From Streptomyces swartbergensis (GTDB lineage Bacteria; Actinomycetota; Actinomycetes; Streptomycetales; Streptomycetaceae): 37,523 nucleotides of DNA. The stretch is taken from the NCBI RefSeq assembly GCF_002148965.1, contig NZ_NGFN01000007.1, positions 24,344-61,866 on the forward strand, read 5' to 3'. The position numbers and the translations under genes were made by a program. Below the pieces are notes generated by a model. It saw only the letters and a list, made by a program, of their open reading frames with translations. It searched no databases and was not told the DNA's origin. Below are positions 33,435 to 37,523 of the stretch, one piece after another. The first letter of the stretch is position 1. Every line of letters starts with the position of its first letter.

Positions 33435-33790
33435 CGGTCTTCGACGAGGCGTACGAAGTCGCGCTCGTTGCGCTCGGCGCGGCGGACGTACCAGCGGGCG
33501 AGCAGGACCAGCGGGGCGTAGAGGCCGAAGCCGAGGACGGCCCACTCCAGGCGGCGGGCGTCGGGCATCGCCGCGAACAGCAGCGGCAGCGGGCCGATGA
33601 GCAGACCGAGGACCGCGAAGACCGTGAGGGCGGCGCGCAGCTGGGTGCGCATCAGGGAGCGGACGTAGGTGTGGCCGAGGGTGGTCTGTTCGTCGATCTC
33701 GGTGCGCGGGCGGTAGTAGCCGGAGGCCCGGCCGGCCTGGCGGGGCGGGCCGGTGACGACGACGCGGCGCTCGGTGTGGTCCTGGGGCAT
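33431..33790 (-). CDS. DUF485-like membrane protein, symporter partner
   Basis: 119 aa from ATG 33790, whose GAGGAGG lies inside the end of the LytTR gene 2 bp upstream. The first 50 residues are polar (DHTERRVVVTGPPRQAGR). Then come LRAALTVFAVLGLLIGPLPLLFA and LEWAVLGFGLYAPLVLLARWYV, two membrane helices, and a charged tail (RRAERNERDFVRLVEDR). Genes of this type (yjcH-like) regularly precede ActP-type symporters, as here, where the stop overlaps the symporter start by ATGA. It is probably a small partner or stability factor of the transporter. Confidence 0.85.
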   Translation of the reverse strand: MPQDHTERRVVVTGPPRQAGRASGYYRPRTEIDEQTTLGHTYVRSLMRTQLRAALTVFAVLGLLIGPLPLLFAAMPDARRLEWAVLGFGLYAPLVLLARWYVRRAERNERDFVRLVEDR

Positions 33791-33792
33791 CG

Positions 33793-34542
33793 TCACGGCC
33801 TCCTCATGAGCAGGTCGCGCAGTTCGCGCGTGTGGCGGCGGCTGACCTGGAGTTCCTCGGAGCCGACGAGGACGCTGACGGTGCCCGCGTCGAGACGGAG
33901 TTCGCCGATGTGCCGCAGGGCGACGAGGTGACGGCGGTGGATGCGGACGAAGCCGCGGGAGCGCCAACGCTCCTCCAGGGTGGACAGCGGGATGCGGACC
34001 AGGTGACTGCCCTTGTCGGTGTGCAGGCGGGCGTAGTCGCCCTGGGCCTCGACATGGGTGATGTCGTCGACGGCCACGAAGCGGGTCACGCCGCCGAGCT
34101 CGACGGGTATGTGGTCGGGGTCGGGCTCGCTCACGGGTATGCGGGGCGCGGTGCCGCGCAGCTCGGCGGCACGCCGTACGGCCTCGGCGAGCCGTTCCTT
34201 GCGGACGGGCTTGAGGACGTAGTCGACGGCCTTGAGGTCGAAGGCCTGGACGGCGAAGTCCTCGTGGGCGGTGACGAACACGACGAGCGGCGGCCGGGCG
34301 AACCCGGTGAGCAGCCGGGCCAGGTCGAGCCCGTCGAGGCCGGGCATCTGGATGTCGAGGAAGACGACGTCGATGGCCTCGGGCCCGCCCGGACCGGATT
34401 CCAGGGCGCGGTTGATGCGGCGCAGCGCCTCGGTCGCGTCGCCGGCGCCCTCCGCGCTGCCGACGCGGGGGTCCGCGTGCAGCAGGTAGAGCAGTTCCTC
34501 CAGCGAGGGGCGTTCGTCGTCGACAGCCAGGGCGCGCAGCAT
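33793..34542 (-). CDS. LytTR-family response regulator
   Basis: 249 aa from ATG 34542; first gene of the four-gene operon. Receiver domain (1-120): acidic pair VDDERPS, phospho-acceptor Asp in DVVFLDIQMPGLDG, VFVTAHEDF, and the conserved Lys in DYVLKPVRKERL. The LytTR DNA-binding domain occupies about 145-245: VAVDDITHVEAQGDYARLHT, IPLSTLEERWRSRGFVRIHRRHLVAL, and a typical end VSRRHTRELRDLL. Regulators of this class bind direct repeats upstream of their targets, often a transporter gene. The targets may be its own operon and the promoter at 34543-34661. Confidence 0.95.
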   Translation of the reverse strand: MLRALAVDDERPSLEELLYLLHADPRVGSAEGAGDATEALRRINRALESGPGGPEAIDVVFLDIQMPGLDGLDLARLLTGFARPPLVVFVTAHEDFAVQAFDLKAVDYVLKPVRKERLAEAVRRAAELRGTAPRIPVSEPDPDHIPVELGGVTRFVAVDDITHVEAQGDYARLHTDKGSHLVRIPLSTLEERWRSRGFVRIHRRHLVALRHIGELRLDAGTVSVLVGSEELQVSRRHTRELRDLLMRRP

Positions 34543-34610
34543 GAACCCGGAGTGTAGGGGCGATCCGTACGTCTGGACATGTGCCGGTGGACGTTGCCCC
34601 TGGGTGAGGT

Positions 34611-34634
34611 GCCCGCGCCGGGCCGGGCGCGGGC
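34611..34634. promoter_or_regulatory. 9-bp inverted repeat in the lytTR/lrp divergent region
   Basis: GCCCGCGCC (34611-34619) and GGCGCGGGC (34626-34634) flank a 6-nt loop. It lies in the 119-bp region between the LytTR and Lrp starts and upstream of the probable lrp -10 box. It may be an Lrp-type or LytTR-linked site; high GC makes chance pairing possible. Confidence 0.35.
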
Positions 34635-34649
34635 CGGGGTGCCGGTGGA

Positions 34650-34655
34650 TACAGT
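34650..34655 (+). promoter_or_regulatory. Probable -10 box of a leaderless lrp transcript
   Basis: TACAGT ends 6 nt before ATG 34662, the spacing expected if transcription starts at the A of ATG. There is no Shine-Dalgarno before the start. Leaderless mRNAs are common in Streptomyces, so this reading is plausible. Confidence 0.5.
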
Positions 34656-34661
34656 GCCCGC

Positions 34662-35177
34662 ATGAACAGCAGGTCCACGCCGTTCGACGAACTCGACCGG
34701 AAGATCATCACCGCGTTGATGGCGAACGCCCGGACGTCCTTCGCCGAGATCGGCACGGCGATCGGGCTGTCGGCCACGGCGGTCAAGCGGCGGGTCGACC
34801 GGCTGCGGGAGACCGGCGTGATCACCGGGTTCACGGCCACCGTGAAGCCGTCGGCGCTGGGCTGGCGCACCGAGGCCTACGTCGAGGTGTACTGCGAGGG
34901 GGCGGCCCCGCCGCGGCGGCTGGCGGAGGTCGTGCGCGACTACCCGGAGATCACCGCGGCGATGACCGTGACGGGCGGTGCGGACGCGCTGCTGCACGTG
35001 CGGGCGCGGGACGTGGAGCACTTCGAGGAGGTGCTGGAGCGGATCCGCCAGGAGCCCTTCATCCGGAAGACGATCAGCGTGATGGTGCTGTCCCACCTGC
35101 TTCCGGAGAGCCCGGAGGCGGGTGCCAGCCATCCGGCGCCGGAGGAGCTCCCGGGCGGCGCAGCAGGCGTGCGCTGA
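34662..35177 (+). CDS. Lrp/AsnC-family regulator
   Basis: 171 aa from ATG 34662. N-terminal winged helix (about 8-60): FDELDRKIITALMANARTS, AEIGTAIGLSATAVKRRVDRL. The C-terminal RAM ligand domain follows (about 70-150): AYVEVYCEGAAPPRRLAEVV, AAMTVTGGADALLHVRARD, and PFIRKTISVMVLSHLLP. Lrp proteins bind amino acids and often act on adjacent amino-acid genes in the same or opposite direction. The next genes are arginine/ornithine catabolism, so control by arginine or ornithine is likely. An AACTGA/TCAGTT pair in the 35178-35303 gap is a possible site. The tail beyond about 150 is Pro/Ala-rich and may be non-functional. Confidence 0.94.
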   Translation: MNSRSTPFDELDRKIITALMANARTSFAEIGTAIGLSATAVKRRVDRLRETGVITGFTATVKPSALGWRTEAYVEVYCEGAAPPRRLAEVVRDYPEITAAMTVTGGADALLHVRARDVEHFEEVLERIRQEPFIRKTISVMVLSHLLPESPEAGASHPAPEELPGGAAGVR

Positions 35178-35213
35178 CCGGCCTCAAGACGCAGCATTCC
35201 TGCGCCCACGCGC

Positions 35214-35247
35214 AACTGATGTTCCTTGTCGGCCGCCTCCGTCAGTT
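35214..35247. promoter_or_regulatory. Candidate inverted repeat upstream of the arginine catabolic operon
   Basis: AACTGA (35214-35219) and TCAGTT (35242-35247) form an inverted pair spaced by 22 bp, about 60 bp before the GTG at 35304. Widely spaced pairs suit Lrp octamers, but short arms make this a weak call. Confidence 0.3.
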
Positions 35248-35303
35248 CCTACCTTGGTGTCAACCCCCAGTCACACACCGTGAGGAAGCGGAGGGACCCC
35301 TCT

Positions 35304-36125
35304 GTGCCCGACTCCCGTGTGCCGCGCCGGCGGCGCTACCTCGTCTGCGAGCCCAGACACTTCGCCGTGCAGTACGCGATCAACCCGTGGATGGATCCCG
35401 GCGAACCCGTCGACGTCATCCGCGCGCTGGACCAGTGGCAGGCGCTGGTCGACGCCTACCGTGCCCACGGCCATACCGTGGACACTGTGAAGCCTGTTCC
35501 CGGTCTGCCCGACATGGTCTTCGCCGCGAACGCGGCGGTCGTCGTCGACGGCCGCGTCTTCGGCTCCCTCTTCCACGCGCCCGAGCGCCGTCCCGAGTCC
35601 GTGCCGTACGAGGCGTGGTTCAAGTCGGAGGGCTACGAGGTCTACCACCCCGAGTCGGTGTGCGAGGGCGAGGGCGACCTGGTGCCGACCGGCCGCTGGA
35701 TCCTGGCCGGGACGGGCTTCCGTACCACCCGTGAGGCCCACAGCGAGGTGCAGGAGTACTTCGGCGTGCCGGTGATCAGCCTGACGCTGGTGGACCCGTA
35801 CTTCTACCACCTGGACACGGCGCTGTTCGTTCTCGACGACGACAACATCGCCTACTACCCCGAGGCGTTCTCGCCGGGCAGCCGCGAGGTGCTGGCCCGG
35901 CTGTACCCGGACGCGGTGCTCGCCACTCGCGAGGACGCGATGGCGTTCGGGCTCAACTCCGTCTCCGACGGGCGGCACGTGTTCATCTCACCGGGGGCGA
36001 CGGCCCTGGCCGGCCGGCTCGCCGGCCGTGGTTACGTCCCCGTCCCCGTCGACCTGTCCGAGTTCCAGAAGGCCGGTGGCGGCATCAAGTGCTGCACCCA
36101 GGAGATCCGGGAGATCCGCTCATGA
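35304..36125 (+). CDS. Amidinotransferase-fold arginine hydrolase (DDAH/arginine dihydrolase-like)
   Basis: 273 aa from GTG 35304 behind GGAGGG. It belongs to the guanidino-group-modifying superfamily (arginine deiminase, DDAH, AstB, ArgZ). Visible features: N-terminal YAINPWMD, LPDMVFAANAAVVVDG, catalytic His in FYHLDTAL and the nucleophile in GGGIKCCTQEI near the C-terminus (C263/C264). DDAH enzymes have Asp in a PDSVFVED-type segment; here the segment is PDMVFAANAA with Asn at 76. This looks like the dihydrolase branch (AstB and cyanobacterial ArgZ, where an Asn is key, as I recall). The stop overlaps the rocD start by ATGA. A deiminase or DDAH role cannot be excluded. Confidence 0.85.
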   Translation: MPDSRVPRRRRYLVCEPRHFAVQYAINPWMDPGEPVDVIRALDQWQALVDAYRAHGHTVDTVKPVPGLPDMVFAANAAVVVDGRVFGSLFHAPERRPESVPYEAWFKSEGYEVYHPESVCEGEGDLVPTGRWILAGTGFRTTREAHSEVQEYFGVPVISLTLVDPYFYHLDTALFVLDDDNIAYYPEAFSPGSREVLARLYPDAVLATREDAMAFGLNSVSDGRHVFISPGATALAGRLAGRGYVPVPVDLSEFQKAGGGIKCCTQEIREIRS

Positions 36126-37357
36126 CCGCACCCGTCCGTACCCAGGACTCGCAGGAGACCCGCGGCTCCGAGGAGCTCATCCGCGCGGAGGAGCCGGTCC
36201 TCGCGCACAACTACCATCCGCTGCCCGTGGTCGTCGCCCGTGCCGAGGGCACGTGGGTGGAGGACGTGGAGGGGCGGCGCTACCTCGACATGCTGGCCGG
36301 CTACTCGGCGCTCAACTTCGGCCACCGGCACCCGGCGCTGATCGAGGCGGCCCACCGCCAGCTCGACCGGCTGACCCTGACCTCCCGCGCCTTCCACAAC
36401 GACCGGCTCGCCGAGTTCGCCGAGCGGCTGGCGGCGCTGACCGGGATGGACATGGTGCTGCCCATGAACACCGGTGCGGAGGCGGTGGAGAGCGGGGTGA
36501 AGGTGGCCCGCAAGTGGGCCTACGACGTCAAGGGCGTCCCGGCCGACCGGGCGACGATCGTGGTCGCGGCGGACAACTTCCACGGCCGTACGACGACGAT
36601 CGTCAGCTTCTCCACGGACGAGACGGCGCGGCGCGGGTTCGGCCCGTTCACGCCGGGTTTCCGGATCGTGCCGTACAACGACCTGGCCGCGCTGGAGGCG
36701 GCGGTCGACGAGACGACGGCGGCCGTGCTGATCGAGCCGATCCAGGGCGAGGCGGGGGTGATCATTCCGGACGACGGCTACCTGGCCGGAGTGCGCGAGC
36801 TGACCCGCCGCAAGGGGTGTCTGTTCGTCGCCGACGAGATCCAGTCCGGGCTCGGCCGTACGGGCAGCACGCTGGCGGTCGAGTACGAGTCGGTCGTGCC
36901 GGACGTGGTGCTGCTGGGCAAGGCGCTGGGCGGCGGCATCGTGCCGGTGTCCGCGGTGGTCGGGCGCCGGGAGGTGCTCGGGGTGCTGCACCCCGGGGAG
37001 CACGGGTCGACCTTCGGCGGCAACCCGCTGGCGTCCGCGGTCGGCACGGCGGTGGTCGAGCTGCTGGAGACGGGCGAGTTCCAGCGCCGCGCGACCGAGC
37101 TGGGCGCGGCCCTGCGGGACGGCCTGACCGGCCTGGTCGGCAAGGGCGTCGTCGGCTTCCGCTCGCGGGGCCTGTGGGCGGGCGTCGACATCGACCCCGC
37201 TCTCGGCACCGGCCGCGAGATCAGCGAGCGCCTCATGCGGGAGGGAATCCTGGCCAAGGACACCCACGGCTCCACGATCCGCCTGGCCCCACCGCTCACC
37301 ATCACGCACGAGGAGCTCGAGGGGGCGCTCGGGTCACTGGAGAAGGTGCTGCGGTAA
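36122..37357 (+). CDS. rocD: Ornithine aminotransferase
   Basis: A 411-aa class III PLP aminotransferase converting ornithine and 2-oxoglutarate to glutamate semialdehyde and glutamate. Start ATG 36122 overlaps the upstream stop. Family segments: LDMLAGYSALNFGHRHP, PMNTGAEAVESGVKVARKWAYDVKG, FHGRTTTIVSFSTD, LIEPIQGEAGVIIP, and the PLP Lys in VVLLGKALGGGIVP with HGSTFGGNPLA after it. The Asp pairing with PLP is in FVADEIQSGLGRTG. Length and motifs fit OAT better than acetylornithine aminotransferase. Translational coupling to an arginine hydrolase implies an arginine or ornithine degradation route, probably under the Lrp upstream. Confidence 0.96.
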   Translation: MTAPVRTQDSQETRGSEELIRAEEPVLAHNYHPLPVVVARAEGTWVEDVEGRRYLDMLAGYSALNFGHRHPALIEAAHRQLDRLTLTSRAFHNDRLAEFAERLAALTGMDMVLPMNTGAEAVESGVKVARKWAYDVKGVPADRATIVVAADNFHGRTTTIVSFSTDETARRGFGPFTPGFRIVPYNDLAALEAAVDETTAAVLIEPIQGEAGVIIPDDGYLAGVRELTRRKGCLFVADEIQSGLGRTGSTLAVEYESVVPDVVLLGKALGGGIVPVSAVVGRREVLGVLHPGEHGSTFGGNPLASAVGTAVVELLETGEFQRRATELGAALRDGLTGLVGKGVVGFRSRGLWAGVDIDPALGTGREISERLMREGILAKDTHGSTIRLAPPLTITHEELEGALGSLEKVLR

Positions 37358-37386
37358 GAGGGGCAGGGGCTGCGGCGGAGGCGGCC

Positions 37387-37442
37387 CTGGCAGGGGCTGA
37401 TGGCGAGGGCGGCTCTGGCAGGGGCTGATGGCGAGGGCGGCT
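37387..37442. repeat. 28-bp direct repeat, two copies, after rocD
   Basis: Two near-identical 28-bp units start at 37387 and 37415, each beginning CTGGCAGGGGCTGATGGCGA. They are 30 bp after the rocD stop, in sequence with no convincing ORF. The remaining bases to 37523 hold no recognisable gene. Confidence 0.85.
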
Positions 37443-37523
37443 TGGCGGAGCGTGCGGGGTCGCCGGTGCGTCGAACTGGGCTTCGAGGCCGGAGGCCGCC
37501 TGGCAGGGGGCCGGGGTGCCCGA

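Noticed and set aside
35304-36125. Start at the upstream in-frame ATG (35226)
   Set aside because: The extra residues do not resemble the family and the GTG at 35304 has a proper GGAGGG site at the right distance.

Overview
The window is high-GC actinobacterial chromosomal DNA, almost certainly Streptomyces. The evidence is very GC-rich third codon positions, frequent GTG starts, many ATGA/GTGA stop-start overlaps, twin-arginine signal peptides, and families typical of the genus (DUF6777 lipoprotein, a DUF6213-like small protein, MurT/GatD, actinobacterial PFK). From memory the gene order resembles the xylA-to-rocD stretch of the S. coelicolor chromosome; I could not run a comparison. I see no rRNA, tRNA, CRISPR array, insertion sequence or prophage. 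This looks like ordinary chromosome carrying many small self-contained regulatory and metabolic modules.

Layout. 1-295: 5' part of a Pro-rich membrane protein (-), running off the window. 375-500: a non-coding 23-bp tandem array. 566-4518: xylose module, with xylA (-) divergent from xylB and a ROK regulator (+). 4769-7046: secreted amidase, a DUF5519-like protein and a methyltransferase-Nudix fusion, closed by a clear intrinsic terminator. 7174-9620: secreted phosphodiester glycosidase, a 64-aa membrane protein and a secreted PI-PLC/GDPD-like enzyme. 9881-13127: coupled operon (-) of a quinone-oxidoreductase-like enzyme and two dissimilar acyl-CoA dehydrogenases. 13249-14829: XRE-cupin regulator divergent from a thioredoxin-reductase-like flavoprotein. 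14923-16916: ATP-dependent DNA ligase coupled to a Nudix hydrolase. 16992-18377: SSADH-type aldehyde dehydrogenase. 18403-19380: a small conserved protein and a TenA-like protein, convergent. 19481-19804: gene remnant and hairpins. 19855-21898: acyl-CoA dehydrogenase (-) divergent from its probable TetR regulator. 21985-24680: def (-), and murT-gatD (+) for peptidoglycan amidation. 24876-26992: 6-phosphofructokinase and a CtaG-type copper/oxidase assembly protein. 27114-30519: DUF6777-PASTA lipoprotein, membrane Ser/Thr kinase and a 59-aa membrane protein. 30523-34542: LytTR regulator, DUF485-like protein, Na+/solute symporter and LytS-type kinase, all coupled (-). 34662-37357: Lrp regulator, an arginine-modifying amidinotransferase-fold enzyme and ornithine aminotransferase.

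How the parts work together. Several modules pair a regulator with a visible palindrome in a divergent promoter: XRE with CAAACGCGTTTG, TetR with CCGACCGGTCGG and TGTTAC-N5-GTAACA, and the acyl-CoA operon with AAGCGGTCGCTT. The most interesting candidates are three. (1) A signalling module places the PASTA domain on a lipoprotein next to a kinase that lacks one. (2) A four-gene operon joins a LytS/LytTR two-component system to its probable transporter. (3) The enzyme annotated by family as DDAH/deiminase-like carries an Asn where DDAH has Asp and is coupled to ornithine aminotransferase. This suggests arginine to ornithine to glutamate semialdehyde in two steps.
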